Source of the DNA: Sphingorhabdus_B arenilitoris | Lineage (GTDB): Bacteria > Pseudomonadota > Alphaproteobacteria > Sphingomonadales > Sphingomonadaceae | Reading direction: 5' to 3' | Length of the DNA: 64,000 bases | Assembly (NCBI RefSeq): GCF_042651485.1 | Contig: NZ_JBHSDH010000006.1 | Location: forward strand, 34,878-98,877 | Part shown: positions 39,402-49,586 of the stretch, in pieces | Layout of the letters: the number at the start of each line of letters is the position of its first letter | Numbering within the stretch: position 1 is the stretch's first letter | Position numbers and translations under genes: made by a program | The notes under the pieces: model-generated | Database searches by the model: none | The model's input: only the letters and a program-made list of their open reading frames with translations | Told to the model about the DNA's origin: nothing

Positions 39402-40915
39402 ACTGGGGCGATGCTTTTGCCCGCGTGCCGCCATTATTGGCGGAACATATTGTGCTGGCCGCGACAGCGATGCTGCTCGGCCTTGTCATCGCGCTGCCCA
39501 CCGGGATATTTGCGGTGCGCCATCCGCGCTTTGGCCGAGCAGCGCTGGCCTTTGCGAGTTTGATTCAAACCATCCCGTCGCTTGCCTTATTGGCATTATT
39601 CTATCCGCTGCTGCTTGCGTTGCAGGCGGTGATCGCGGTGCCTGCGCTTGGATTTTTGCCGTCGCTGCTGGCGCTCGGCCTGTATGCGTTGCTGCCGATA
39701 TTGCGCAATATTGTGATCGGGCTGGAGGGGATCGACCCGGATGTGAGCGAGGCGGCAGATGGGCTGGGCATGACCCGTTGGCAAAAACTGACGATCGTAG
39801 AGGCACCCATTGCGCTGCCCACAATTATGGGCGGGGTTCGCACGGCGGCGGTATGGACCATTGGCGCGGCGACCTTATCCACTACAGTAGGTCAAACCAG
39901 TCTCGGCAATTTGATATTTTCCGGGCTGCAGCTGCAAAATTGGACATTGGTGCTGACCGGATGCCTGACGGCGGCGGCGCTGGCGATTATCGTGGACAGC
40001 CTATTGGCGGTTGCCGAATGGGGGCTGAAGCGGCGCAAATTGTTCCATTGGGCGTTGCCGTCGCTGCTCCTAATTCTGGTGCCTTTGACGATAGCGCTTT
40101 GGCCTGCGCCCGATAAAGAACGGGTTGTTACCATCGGCGCAAAGGGTTTTTCGGAACAATTTATCCTAGCGCAGTTGATCGGGAACCGTTTGGAGGAAGC
40201 GGGATATCAGGTTGAATATAAAAGCAATCTGGGCAGTGCAGTGGTGTTTGAGGCGCTGACCGCCGATGATGTCGATGTCTATGTCGATTATTCGGGGACG
40301 CTGTGGACCAATGCGATGAAGCGGACCGACAAGATTTCAAAGGCCGATATGCGGCGCGAAGTGGCGCGCTGGGCAAAAGCGGAGCACCGGGTGACGAGCC
40401 TGGGCGGGCTGGGCTTTGAAAATAGCTATGCGATGGCGGTCAGCACCGATTTGGCGAACAAGCTGCGCCTCAAATCAATCGCCGACCTGTCACGGGAGGC
40501 ACCGTCACTGACATTGGGCAGCGATGTTGAATTTTTGGACCGGCCCGAATGGGCGGCGCTGCGCGATGCTTATGGGTTGAGGTTTCAAGAAGCCAAATCG
40601 TTCAATCCGACATTCATGTATGATGCGATCCGCAGCGGCGATGCAGATGTCATTTCCGCTTTTTCATCCGATGGCCGGATTGCGGCCTATGGCATGACCG
40701 TGCTGACCGACACAAAAGGCGCGATACCGGGATATGACGCGCTGCTGCTGGTCGGTCCCCGTGCGAGCAAGGATACGAAGCTGCTGACAGCGCTGCGCCC
40801 ATTGGTGGGGGCGATCCCCGTTGAAAAAATGCGCCGCGCAAACATGATGGTTGATGGCGGAGAAAAAGCCAGCGCTACCGCTGCCGCCAAATGGCTGGAT
40901 GGGCAGATAAAATAG
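39398..40915 (+). CDS. fused permease and substrate-binding protein of an osmoprotectant ABC importer
   Basis: 505 residues in one chain. The first 200 are the six-helix permease with the coupling EAADGLGMTRWQKLTIVEAPIALP; after helix 7 (about residue 215-230) comes an OpuAC-type binding domain that begins VVTIGAKGFSEQFILAQLIG. In related systems these are glycine betaine or choline importers; the ligand cage here is not resolved. It overlaps the ATPase gene. Confidence 0.9.
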   Translation: MNWGDAFARVPPLLAEHIVLAATAMLLGLVIALPTGIFAVRHPRFGRAALAFASLIQTIPSLALLALFYPLLLALQAVIAVPALGFLPSLLALGLYALLPILRNIVIGLEGIDPDVSEAADGLGMTRWQKLTIVEAPIALPTIMGGVRTAAVWTIGAATLSTTVGQTSLGNLIFSGLQLQNWTLVLTGCLTAAALAIIVDSLLAVAEWGLKRRKLFHWALPSLLLILVPLTIALWPAPDKERVVTIGAKGFSEQFILAQLIGNRLEEAGYQVEYKSNLGSAVVFEALTADDVDVYVDYSGTLWTNAMKRTDKISKADMRREVARWAKAEHRVTSLGGLGFENSYAMAVSTDLANKLRLKSIADLSREAPSLTLGSDVEFLDRPEWAALRDAYGLRFQEAKSFNPTFMYDAIRSGDADVISAFSSDGRIAAYGMTVLTDTKGAIPGYDALLLVGPRASKDTKLLTALRPLVGAIPVEKMRRANMMVDGGEKASATAAAKWLDGQIK

Positions 40916-40972
40916 CGCGGAGCCGCGGCGCTGCATAATGCCGGGCCGCATACTACCGGACCAGACAGTGCC

Positions 40973-42916
40973 TTACCGGGCTTTGCGGCCTTCGATCAAA
41001 CCATCGACCAAGGACGGATCAGCCAACGTCGATGTGTCGCCCAGCGAGCCGAAATCATTCTCCGCAATTTTGCGCAATATCCGCCGCATGATTTTGCCCG
41101 ACCGGGTTTTGGGCAGCGCCGGAGCGAAATGGATATGGTCGGGGGTGGCGATCGGACCAATCTCGCGGCGCACCTGCGCGCGCAATTCGGCCTCCAATGC
41201 TTCGCTTGGTTCAATCCCAGCATTCAGCGTCACATAGCAATAAATGCCCTGGCCCTTTATATCATGGGGGAAGCCGACAACGGCGGCCTCGGCGACTTTG
41301 TCATGCAGCACGAGCGCGCTTTCGACCTCCGCTGTGCCCATGCGGTGGCCCGACACGTTGATGACATCATCGACGCGGCCCGTGATCCAATAATAGCCAT
41401 CCTCATCACGGCGGCATCCATCGCCCGTGAAATATTTGCCCTTATAGGTTGCAAAATAGGTTTGGACGAAGCGGTCATGGTCGCCATACAGCGTCCGCGC
41501 CTGCCCCGGCCAGCTATGCGTGATACATAAATTGCCCGATGTCGCGCCGGTTAAGACCGCCCCGTCATTATCCACCAGCTGCGGCTGAATCCCGAAAAAG
41601 GGACGGCCGGCGCTGCCCGGTTTCATATCATGCGCGCCGGGCAGGGTGGTAATCATCACCCCGCCGGTTTCGGTTTGCCACCATGTGTCGATGATCGGCA
41701 GCGCGCCTTTGCCCACGGTGTCATGATACCAGCGCCATGCCTCTGGATTGATCGGTTCGCCAACGCTGCCCAGCAGGCGGAGGGAGGATAAGTCATGGCG
41801 GGTGACATAGTCATCGCCTTCGCGCATCAACGCGCGGATTGCGGTCGGCGCTGTGTAGAAAATATTGACCTTATGCTTGTCCACGACTTGCCAGAACCGG
41901 TCATGCCCGGGATAATTGGGCACGCCTTCGAACATCAGCACGCTCGCCCCATTTTGCAGCGGGCCATATATGACGTAGCTATGTCCAGTGACCCAGCCAA
42001 TATCGGCGGTGCACCAGAATATTTCCCCCTCGCGGTAATCAAATGCATAATGAAATGTCGCTGCGGTCCAGACCGCATAGCCGCCGGTGGTGTGCAGAAC
42101 GCCCTTTGGTTTTCCTGTTGAACCCGATGTGTAGAGGATGAATAAAGGATCCTCGGCATTCATTGGTTCGCACGGACATTCGCTCACCACGTCCTGACTG
42201 ACCTCATGATACCAATGGTCGCGGCCATCGGTCATGGTAACGTCTGCGCCGCTATGGCGGATGACGAGCACGCTGCGCACCGGCGTTTTGTTGAGCGCTG
42301 CATCGACATTGGCCTTTAACGGTATGTGTTTCCCCCCGCGCAGGCCGCCATCGGCGCAGATGACAAAATCGCTGCTGCAATCCTCGATCCGTCCGGCAAT
42401 CGCATCGGGCGAAAATCCGCCGAAAATCACGCTATGGATTGCGCCAATCCGGGCGCAGGCGAGCATGGCCACCGCGCCTTCGATAATCATCGGCATATAA
42501 ATGGTGACCCGGTCGCCTTTTGTGACCCCCATTTTTTTCAGCGTTCCGGCCATGCGGATCACTTCGGTTAATAATTCGGCATAGCTGAGGCTGCGGACCT
42601 CGCCGTCCGGGCTATCGGGTTCGAAAATCAACGCCGTGCTCTCGCCCTTGCCCGCCGCGACATGGCGGTCCACCGCATTGTGGCAGATATTCAACAGGCC
42701 ATCTTCATACCATTTGATGTCCACCGGATCATAGGACCAGTTGCTGATCTTTGTGGGCGGCGTGATCCAGTCGATCCGCGTTGCCTGGTCCGCCCAAAAG
42801 GCGTCCGGCGCGTCAATGCTTTGTTGGTAAAGCGCATCATATTGGCTGGCCGTGCAATGGGTTCGGGCGATTGCAGCGGCGGGGGCCTTCACCAACAGGT
42901 CATCAGGGGCGGTCAC
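40973..42916 (-). CDS. acs: acetyl-CoA synthetase Acs
   Basis: 647 residues from the GTG at 42916, which has an AGGAG site 7 bases upstream; an ATG at 42931 would give 652 residues. It has the AMP-binding loop ILYTSGSTGKPKGV, YWITGRVDDVINVSGHRMGTAEVESAL, and the C-terminal SGKIMRRILRKI with the lysine that acetylation controls in this family. It turns acetate, ATP and CoA into acetyl-CoA. Divergent from the next gene. Confidence 0.95.
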   Translation of the reverse strand: MTAPDDLLVKAPAAAIARTHCTASQYDALYQQSIDAPDAFWADQATRIDWITPPTKISNWSYDPVDIKWYEDGLLNICHNAVDRHVAAGKGESTALIFEPDSPDGEVRSLSYAELLTEVIRMAGTLKKMGVTKGDRVTIYMPMIIEGAVAMLACARIGAIHSVIFGGFSPDAIAGRIEDCSSDFVICADGGLRGGKHIPLKANVDAALNKTPVRSVLVIRHSGADVTMTDGRDHWYHEVSQDVVSECPCEPMNAEDPLFILYTSGSTGKPKGVLHTTGGYAVWTAATFHYAFDYREGEIFWCTADIGWVTGHSYVIYGPLQNGASVLMFEGVPNYPGHDRFWQVVDKHKVNIFYTAPTAIRALMREGDDYVTRHDLSSLRLLGSVGEPINPEAWRWYHDTVGKGALPIIDTWWQTETGGVMITTLPGAHDMKPGSAGRPFFGIQPQLVDNDGAVLTGATSGNLCITHSWPGQARTLYGDHDRFVQTYFATYKGKYFTGDGCRRDEDGYYWITGRVDDVINVSGHRMGTAEVESALVLHDKVAEAAVVGFPHDIKGQGIYCYVTLNAGIEPSEALEAELRAQVRREIGPIATPDHIHFAPALPKTRSGKIMRRILRKIAENDFGSLGDTSTLADPSLVDGLIEGRKAR

Positions 42917-43095
42917 GGGGGGTCTCCTCATTCTTATCCATCCCTTCCACCATATTTCGGCCACGCGGGCAAGCGGGGTGATGCGGCCGCCTGCACAATA
43001 TCTGCACATATATACCGCCGCAATTTCACGCATCGCACCATCTGCGCTCGACAATGCCGCGTCATAAGCTTTGCAGTTTCAATAGGGGATTTTTT

Positions 43096-44757
43096 ATGAC
43101 GACTGCAGCATTTACAACGCCGCGATATAGCTTTTTGATGAAGCTGTTGGTGGCGGCGTTGCTGGTCACGATGGGTGACATATTTTTTTATCAAGGCATA
43201 TTGGACGGCGCAGGCGGCGGGATATTCGCCGCTGTATGGACCGCCGGCGCGTTTGTGACGCAGCGGTCCATCTGGCGCGATAAACGGGCGCTTGCCGCGC
43301 TGTTTATGGCGATGCTGTTCGCAGGCGCACAGATCATCGACCCGTCATTTCTGACGTGGATATTATTCTGGTGCGCGATCAGCATGGCCATTTTGCTGCC
43401 GTCTACCGCGGCATTTGACGATGGCTGGCGCTGGTTTCAGCGGTTAATGTTTCACGCGATCAACCAATATGTCCGGCCATTCACCGACTGGACCAAATTG
43501 CGCAGCGCAAATCGGCGCGGACATCGCCGGTCGCTTCTGTCGGCCTGGCGCATATTGGTTTTGCCGGTGATCGGCAGCGGTATTTTCCTGCTGCTATTTG
43601 CGCAGGCCAATCCGCTGATCTCCAAATTTGTCGATAGCATCAGCTTGCCATCTCTAGGCAGCGACTTGCATCTTCGCTTGTTGACATGGGCCTTAATATT
43701 CGCGGCCGTTTGGGCCAGTTTACGGCCGCAGGTTGCCCGTCATTTATATTCGACCTTTGACGGTACAGGCGATGTTCGGATTGCCGGGGTCAGCGTCATG
43801 TCAGTGACCATCTCGCTCTTTGCGTTTAACCTGTTATTCGCGGTGCAGAATATTTCGGACATCGCATTTCTTTGGGCCGGGCAGGGATTGCCCGATGGCG
43901 TAACCTTTGCCGAATATGCGCATAGCGGCGCGTATCCGTTAATCGCGACGGCATTGCTGGCCGGGCTGTTCGTGCTGGTGACGCTGCGCCCCGGATCGGC
44001 AACGGCCAACGCCCCATGGATCAGGCGGCTAGTGGTCATGTGGATCGTGCAGAATATTTTCCTCGTTGCCTCATCGATATTGCGCACGCTGGATTATATT
44101 GAGGTCTATTCACTGACACAGCTGCGCATTGCTGCGCTGGCATGGATGGGATTGGTGGCGATTGGCCTTGCGCTTGTCTGCATCCGCATTTTCCTGATGC
44201 GCCGCGCAAGCTGGTTGATTAACAGCAATTTGGCGGCCGCTTTGCTGCTGCTGACGGGCTATAGCTTTGTCGATACCGGCGCTACGGCGGCGCATTGGAA
44301 TGTCGGCCATGCACGCGAAGTGGGCGGCAAGGGTGTCTCGCTTGACCTGTGCTATTTGCACCAATTGGGCCCATCGGCGCTGCTGGCGCTGATCACATTG
44401 GAACAATCGGATCAGCCACTGGACCCCATGTTCCGGCAACGCGTGAAAGATGTGCGTCAGGATATCATGGCCAAAATGATTATCCGCAGCAACAACGGAT
44501 ATTGGACCTATCGGGAGGCTGAGCGGTTAAAAACTGCGCGGATATTGTTGAAAGGCGACGGGATGGATCGAGTTTCACGGTCAAGCATAAGCTGTGACGG
44601 GCTGGTCACCGCATCAGAGGCTCCGAATGTCACTCCGGGTAATGGCGGCGAAAAAATACTGCGACCCGAAATATCGGCAGGCACGCAGGGTGACTTGCCG
44701 CCGGCTGGCGCTGGCGCTTGGCACAACGGGGCATTGACAAAGGAGCTGGAACAATGA
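43096..44757 (+). CDS. DUF4173/DUF4153-type multi-pass membrane protein
   Basis: 553 residues from the ATG at 43096 with an AGGGGA site upstream. Twelve or so hydrophobic helices fill residues 10-410; a soluble part follows with LDLCYLHQLGPSALLAL and YWTYREAERL, which are the family's C-terminal hallmark. Function unknown. Its last codon overlaps the start of the response regulator, so it is coupled to the two-component system downstream. Confidence 0.8.
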   Translation: MTTAAFTTPRYSFLMKLLVAALLVTMGDIFFYQGILDGAGGGIFAAVWTAGAFVTQRSIWRDKRALAALFMAMLFAGAQIIDPSFLTWILFWCAISMAILLPSTAAFDDGWRWFQRLMFHAINQYVRPFTDWTKLRSANRRGHRRSLLSAWRILVLPVIGSGIFLLLFAQANPLISKFVDSISLPSLGSDLHLRLLTWALIFAAVWASLRPQVARHLYSTFDGTGDVRIAGVSVMSVTISLFAFNLLFAVQNISDIAFLWAGQGLPDGVTFAEYAHSGAYPLIATALLAGLFVLVTLRPGSATANAPWIRRLVVMWIVQNIFLVASSILRTLDYIEVYSLTQLRIAALAWMGLVAIGLALVCIRIFLMRRASWLINSNLAAALLLLTGYSFVDTGATAAHWNVGHAREVGGKGVSLDLCYLHQLGPSALLALITLEQSDQPLDPMFRQRVKDVRQDIMAKMIIRSNNGYWTYREAERLKTARILLKGDGMDRVSRSSISCDGLVTASEAPNVTPGNGGEKILRPEISAGTQGDLPPAGAGAWHNGALTKELEQ

Positions 44758-45467
44758 TCATGGGGCCAATGTCACGCACAATATTGGTCGTCGATGACGA
44801 CGCGCATATCCGCCAGCTTTTGGTCTTCGCATTGGAAAAGGCGGGGCAGAAAGCCGTCGAGGCGGCAGACGGGGAGGCTGCGCTGATCGCTGCCGCCCGG
44901 CATGAACCCGACCTTGTCATCCTCGACATCAATATGCCGAAAATGGACGGGCTGGAGGTTTGCCGCCGCTTGCGCAGCGAAGGTGACGTGCCGATCCTGT
45001 TCCTGTCATCGCGCGATGATGAAATTGACCGGGTTCTGGGCATTGAGCTGGGCGGTGATGATTATGTCGCCAAACCCTTTAGCCCGCGTGAGGTGGTGGC
45101 CCGGGTGATGGCGATCCTGCGCCGGACGACATCCCGCCCGCCGGTATCGTCGCAGGCCGATGGGGTGGTCAAACATGGCGCATTGATGCTCGACCCGGAC
45201 GGTTGGACCGCGCGGTGGGGTGATGCGGAAATCACGCTGACGGTGACCGAATTTTCCATCCTGCGCACGCTGGCCAGCTTACCCGGCAAGATATTCAGCC
45301 GCGATGCGATTATCAGCCGCCTGCACGGCCCCGGCTTTGCCATTACCGACCGAACAATTGACAGCCATGTGCGCAATTTGCGGCATAAATTTGCCGAGGC
45401 GGGCTGTGATGACCTGATCGAAACGCGCGCCGGTGTTGGTTACCGCATTGGTGCCTGCGGTGGTTAA
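44754..45467 (+). CDS. OmpR-family DNA-binding response regulator
   Basis: 237 residues from the ATG at 44754 (AGGAG upstream). Receiver: acidic pocket VVDDDAHIRQL, phosphoryl-accepting Asp58 in LVILDINMP and Lys in DYVAKPF. The C-terminal winged helix has FSRDAIISRLHGPGFAITDRTIDSHVRNLRHK. The sensor kinase gene begins right after its stop. It resembles CreB and ChvI regulators. Confidence 0.93.
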   Translation: MIMGPMSRTILVVDDDAHIRQLLVFALEKAGQKAVEAADGEAALIAAARHEPDLVILDINMPKMDGLEVCRRLRSEGDVPILFLSSRDDEIDRVLGIELGGDDYVAKPFSPREVVARVMAILRRTTSRPPVSSQADGVVKHGALMLDPDGWTARWGDAEITLTVTEFSILRTLASLPGKIFSRDAIISRLHGPGFAITDRTIDSHVRNLRHKFAEAGCDDLIETRAGVGYRIGACGG

Positions 45468-47126
45468 GTGATTGCAGCCGTCAAAACGCTGATCAAACGC
45501 TTTTGGCCGGTGATGCGGCTGCGCACGATTATTTTTGGGACGTTGCTATTTGTTGCGGCGCTTCCGGGGATTAGCGCGATTGGCCTTCGTGTGTATGAAA
45601 ATACGCTGGTCCGGCAAACAGAGGCGGAGCTGATTGCGCAAGGGGCGGCGCTGGTCGCGGCGACAGAGGCACGCTGGCCCGGGTCGAAAATGCTATCCGA
45701 TCTGCCGCCGCCGCAGCCCAAGGATGGCTGGCTGTCAAAGGGCAAATATTCGCGTTCAGCCAAAGCGTTGCCATCGCGGTCTTTTTCCTCGCTGTCGGGG
45801 CAGGAAGAAAATTACCGGCGCGAACCAACGACGATTGATTTGAGCAGCACGCGGGTTCTGGCGGCGCGCGCGGCCGGAGTGCAGGCGGGCAGCGCAGATA
45901 AAATCGCACAGCGCGTTGCCAGCGAAATGACGCCGGTTATGCTGTCCACATCGCGCCGCACATTGGCATCGATCCAAATGATCGACCAAAATGGCATTGT
46001 CGTTGCGGGCTTTGAACGGGGCCGTAGCTACGCCCATATTGAAGAAGCAAGGTCGGCGCTCGCTGGTCAGATTAACACGAAGCTGCGCCGCAATGGCGAC
46101 TATAATCCGCGCTATTCCTTCGAATGGCTCAGCCGTGCATCGGGTCTTCGGCTCCACCATGCCCGGCCGCTTCGGATCAATGGGGAGATACGCGGCGCAT
46201 TGCTCATCACCCGTTCGCCCCGCGTCCTGTTTGAAGGCATTTATCAGGATATTGGCAAAATCGCGCTGGGCATCGCGGTGATATTTGCGATCCTGATCGG
46301 CATCACCGCGATCATGGCGCGCGCAATCATCCGCCCGATTGAAAGCCTAAGCCGCGCCACGCGAATGATGACGGCGGGGCGCGGACGCATTCCGGCGCGG
46401 CCCGGCCTTGGCGTGGTTGAAATCCGCGATCTATATGATGACTATCGCAGCATGGCCGAAGCGATTACCCGCCGGTCGCATTATTTGCGCGATTTTGCCG
46501 CGTCGGTCAGCCATGAATTTAAGACGCCGCTGACCGGGATACGCGGAGCGATTGAGCTCCTAGAAGATCATGGCGAACAAATGTCCGCCGAGGAACGACA
46601 GCGTTTTTATGACAATATGACCGGCGACGCCGATCGTTTATCGGCGCTGGTCGGGCGGCTGATGGAGCTGGCTAAGGCCGATATGCAAATCACCGATGCG
46701 GATGCAAAGGCCGATGTGGCCGAGGTAATCGCCGGGATTGCCGACGGATTTCGCAGTGATGATTTTACCGTGCTGCAGCAGACCTCTCCCGCGTTACCGC
46801 CCGCACTCGCCCCGCCCGCAACCATCGAAGCGGTGACGACCACGATGTTGGAAAATAGTCAGCAGGCGGGGGCAAGTCAGATTTCGATCGCCGCCTATGC
46901 TGACCAGGGACGGATCATCGTCGATTATCACGACAATGGTCCGGGTATCGCAGACGGCGACCGCGACCGGATTTTCGATGCCTTTTTCACCAGCAAACGC
47001 GGCGAAGGCGGAACGGGCCTGGGCCTTGCTATCGCCCGTTCGCTGGTTGAGGCGAGCAATGGCGAATTGATTTTTGTGCCATCGGATGAGGGCGCGCATT
47101 TCCGGTTAGTTTTGCAGGCGTCCTGA
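45468..47126 (+). CDS. membrane sensor histidine kinase
   Basis: 552 residues, GTG start directly behind the response regulator. First transmembrane helix about residues 22-40, periplasmic sensor domain to about 260, second helix (ALGIAVIFAILIGITAIMA), HAMP, then HisKA with His349 in SVSHEFKTPLTG and a HATPase domain with DNGPGIAD and GTGLGLAIARSLVE. It phosphorylates the regulator encoded before it. The signal is unknown; CreC and ChvG are similar in layout. The last codons overlap a palindromic repeat. Confidence 0.93.
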   Translation: MIAAVKTLIKRFWPVMRLRTIIFGTLLFVAALPGISAIGLRVYENTLVRQTEAELIAQGAALVAATEARWPGSKMLSDLPPPQPKDGWLSKGKYSRSAKALPSRSFSSLSGQEENYRREPTTIDLSSTRVLAARAAGVQAGSADKIAQRVASEMTPVMLSTSRRTLASIQMIDQNGIVVAGFERGRSYAHIEEARSALAGQINTKLRRNGDYNPRYSFEWLSRASGLRLHHARPLRINGEIRGALLITRSPRVLFEGIYQDIGKIALGIAVIFAILIGITAIMARAIIRPIESLSRATRMMTAGRGRIPARPGLGVVEIRDLYDDYRSMAEAITRRSHYLRDFAASVSHEFKTPLTGIRGAIELLEDHGEQMSAEERQRFYDNMTGDADRLSALVGRLMELAKADMQITDADAKADVAEVIAGIADGFRSDDFTVLQQTSPALPPALAPPATIEAVTTTMLENSQQAGASQISIAAYADQGRIIVDYHDNGPGIADGDRDRIFDAFFTSKRGEGGTGLGLAIARSLVEASNGELIFVPSDEGAHFRLVLQAS

Positions 47127-47139
47127 AACAAGTTCAGGA
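47121..47139. repeat. intergenic palindrome TCCTGAA/TTCAGGA
   Basis: Seven-base arms around ACAAG. The stop codon of the kinase lies in the left arm. Such palindromes are frequent between genes in sphingomonads, and it may end transcription on both sides. Confidence 0.55.
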
Positions 47140-47175
47140 TGACGATCTTCGTTATGGGGCGGCGGTGGAACTGCT

Positions 47176-48333
47176 TTACGGGCAAAGCGATGCGCCCGCT
47201 GCGGCTTTTTCCACCATGATTTCGGGCGGTGTTCCAGCGGGCGTGGTATAGTGCTCCCGAACGCTCGCGCATACTGCTTCTGCTTGGTCAGCGCGGACCA
47301 GCGCTACTGCTGCGCCGCCAAATCCGCCGCCGGTCATCCGGGCGCCGCCATATTTTCCCGCCGCCCGCTGCATGATTTCGGCCAAGCGGTCTATGCCCGG
47401 CACGGTGATTTCAAAATCATCGCGCATGGAGCTATGCGATTCAGCCATCAGCATGCTCATTGCCTGTATGTCGGCTTCGGCCAGTGCGCGTGCCATGTCG
47501 AACGTCCGCTGATTTTCAGTAACAATGTGCCGAGCGCGGCGATAGACGACATCGTCCATTTGCCCCCGTTTGGCCTCCAGCATGGGCATATCGGCATCGC
47601 GCAGCGCGGCAACGTCCAACATCCTTGCCGCTTCCTCGCATTGCCGCCGCCGGTCATTATAATGACCGCCAACATTGTCATGGGTGATGCCGCTTTGTGC
47701 GATGATGATTGCAAGGTCATCGGGGATAGGAACCGGCGATAAAGCAAGGCTGCGGCAATCAATCGCCAGCGCATGACCGGCTTGTCCTGCGGCGGAGATC
47801 ATCTGATCCATGATCCCGCATTGGCATCCGACAAAGTCATTTTCCGCCTTTTGCCCCAGCAGCGCGATTTGTGCAGGATCAAGGCCCGGTAACACCCACA
47901 AATGCTGCATCATCGTGCCCAAAGCGACCTCCAGTGAAGCAGACGAGGACAGGCCGGACCCTAACGGGATATTCCCCGAAATGGCGATGTCGGTGCCGCC
48001 TATTCCATGTCCGGCATCGCGCATAATTTTCACCATGCCGCGCACATAATTTTGCCATGCCGAACCGGGCAGCGCTTCGATCGTCTGGTCGATTGCGAAT
48101 TGATCCTGCACGTCGCCAAAATCCGCTGCGATAACGCGGACGGTCTGATCACTGCGCCGTGATGCGGCCACCACCGTTTCGCGGCCAATGGCGCAGGGCA
48201 GGACAAAGCCGTCATTATAGTCGGTATGCTCGCCTATCAAATTCACGCGCCCGGGCGCACGCACGCAAATTTCGGGCGGCTGTCCCGTCATCAGATGAAA
48301 GGCATTACGCGCGGATTTTTCGGGGGTCATCAT
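47176..48333 (-). CDS. galK: galactokinase GalK
   Basis: 385 residues from the ATG at 48333 (48330 also possible). The GHMP kinase motifs are all present: RAPGRVNLIGEHTDYN, PLGSGLSSSASLEVALG and RMTGGGFGGAAVAL. It phosphorylates galactose at C1. It begins 4 bases after galT on the same strand, forming a two-gene unit for the Leloir pathway; galE and galM are not in view. Confidence 0.95.
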   Translation of the reverse strand: MMTPEKSARNAFHLMTGQPPEICVRAPGRVNLIGEHTDYNDGFVLPCAIGRETVVAASRRSDQTVRVIAADFGDVQDQFAIDQTIEALPGSAWQNYVRGMVKIMRDAGHGIGGTDIAISGNIPLGSGLSSSASLEVALGTMMQHLWVLPGLDPAQIALLGQKAENDFVGCQCGIMDQMISAAGQAGHALAIDCRSLALSPVPIPDDLAIIIAQSGITHDNVGGHYNDRRRQCEEAARMLDVAALRDADMPMLEAKRGQMDDVVYRRARHIVTENQRTFDMARALAEADIQAMSMLMAESHSSMRDDFEITVPGIDRLAEIMQRAAGKYGGARMTGGGFGGAAVALVRADQAEAVCASVREHYTTPAGTPPEIMVEKAAAGASLCP

Positions 48334-48337
48334 GGCG

Positions 48338-49372
48338 TTATCTGTTCCTGTAATGCGGGCCAGCTGCATCGCGCAGCAAGGCGGCGGCCTGTTCCGGCGT
48401 CAGGTCGCGCTGCGCCTCGGCCATCATTTCATAGCCGACCATAAATTTGCGAATTTCGGCAGAGCGCAGCAACGGCGGGTAAAAATGCGCGTGTAGTTGC
48501 CAATGCGCGTCGTCTGCTTGGCCAAATGGTGCGCTATGCCAGCCCATCGAATAAGGGAAGGAGCATTGGAATAAATTATCATAGGCACAGGTTAGCTGTT
48601 GTAATGCATCCGCCAAATCATCGCGCTGCGTTTCGGTGAGCTCGGTAATCCGGCGCACGGCAAAACGCGGCAATAGCAATGTTTCAAACGGCCATGAGGC
48701 CCAGAATGGAACGACCGCGATCCAATGGTTTGTTTGAACGACGGTGCGCGACCCATCGGCGCTCTCCCGCTGGGCCGTATCGAGCAGCATCGGCGAGCCA
48801 TATTCGTCCATCCACATCCGCTGGTTCCGGTCTTCGGCAGCGGGCAAGCTGGGCACGGCAGATTGCGCCCATATTTGGCCATGCGGATGCGGACTGGAAC
48901 ATCCCATCATCGCGCCCTTATTTTCGAAAACTTGCACCCATGGATAGGCCTGTCCCAACTCAGCCGATTGATCGGCCCAGCAATCGATCACCTTGCGTAT
49001 TTGGCTGGTGGTTAATTCGGGCAGCGTTTTGCTATGGTCGGGGGAGAAACAAATGACACGGCATTCGCCTGTCACGGCATCATGGCGGAATAACGGGTCA
49101 GTTGGCAGCGTTTCCGTTTCCTGTTGGGTCAGCGCCGCAAAGTCATTGCCGAACACAAATATATCTTCGTAATTCGGGTTTACATCACCGCCGACCCTTT
49201 CATTGCCGGGGCACAGATAACACGTAGGGTCATGGCTTTGTGACGGCAGTATATCCGGGCTGTCGACCTGTCCCTGCCATGGACGCTTTCCGCGCTGCGG
49301 TGATACGAGCACCCATTCCCCCGATAGCGGATTATACCGCCGGTGCGGATTTTCGGGGTGATTGCTCGTCAT
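48338..49372 (-). CDS. galT: galactose-1-phosphate uridylyltransferase GalT
   Basis: 344 residues. Active-site HPHGQIW with the uridylylated histidine, zinc ligands CYLCPGNER, and the N-terminal RRYNPLSGEWVLVSPQR are all seen. It swaps UMP between UDP-glucose and galactose 1-phosphate. galK follows at once. Confidence 0.95.
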   Translation of the reverse strand: MTSNHPENPHRRYNPLSGEWVLVSPQRGKRPWQGQVDSPDILPSQSHDPTCYLCPGNERVGGDVNPNYEDIFVFGNDFAALTQQETETLPTDPLFRHDAVTGECRVICFSPDHSKTLPELTTSQIRKVIDCWADQSAELGQAYPWVQVFENKGAMMGCSSPHPHGQIWAQSAVPSLPAAEDRNQRMWMDEYGSPMLLDTAQRESADGSRTVVQTNHWIAVVPFWASWPFETLLLPRFAVRRITELTETQRDDLADALQQLTCAYDNLFQCSFPYSMGWHSAPFGQADDAHWQLHAHFYPPLLRSAEIRKFMVGYEMMAEAQRDLTPEQAAALLRDAAGPHYRNR

Positions 49373-49467
49373 GCGTTACGGCTTTCCAATGGTGATAAGG
49401 ACCAGCGGGAGGGCGGCTATCCTCGCGCTCTGGCGCTATGTAACAGCAGCGCTGCTTTTGGCAAAGC

Positions 49468-49500
49468 CCTGTGATCGTCCTGTGATCGTCCTGTGACCGG
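49468..49500. repeat. 11-bp tandem repeat upstream of galT
   Basis: CCTGTGATCGT occurs twice in tandem (49468-49478, 49479-49489), then a third, changed unit CCTGTGACCGG. It lies in the space between galT and the divergent SRPBCC gene, so it could be a regulator binding site or a slippage product. Confidence 0.45.
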
Positions 49501-49586
49501 TGGGTGATCGCCTTATCACCTCTCTACCATCGCCGCCTTGAATTGCACCATTGCAAGAAAGGCCGGAAAGCGGCTATCAGTAGGCC

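Noticed and set aside
49468..49500. CRISPR-like array
   Set aside because: Units are 11 bases, adjacent without spacers, and no cas genes are present.
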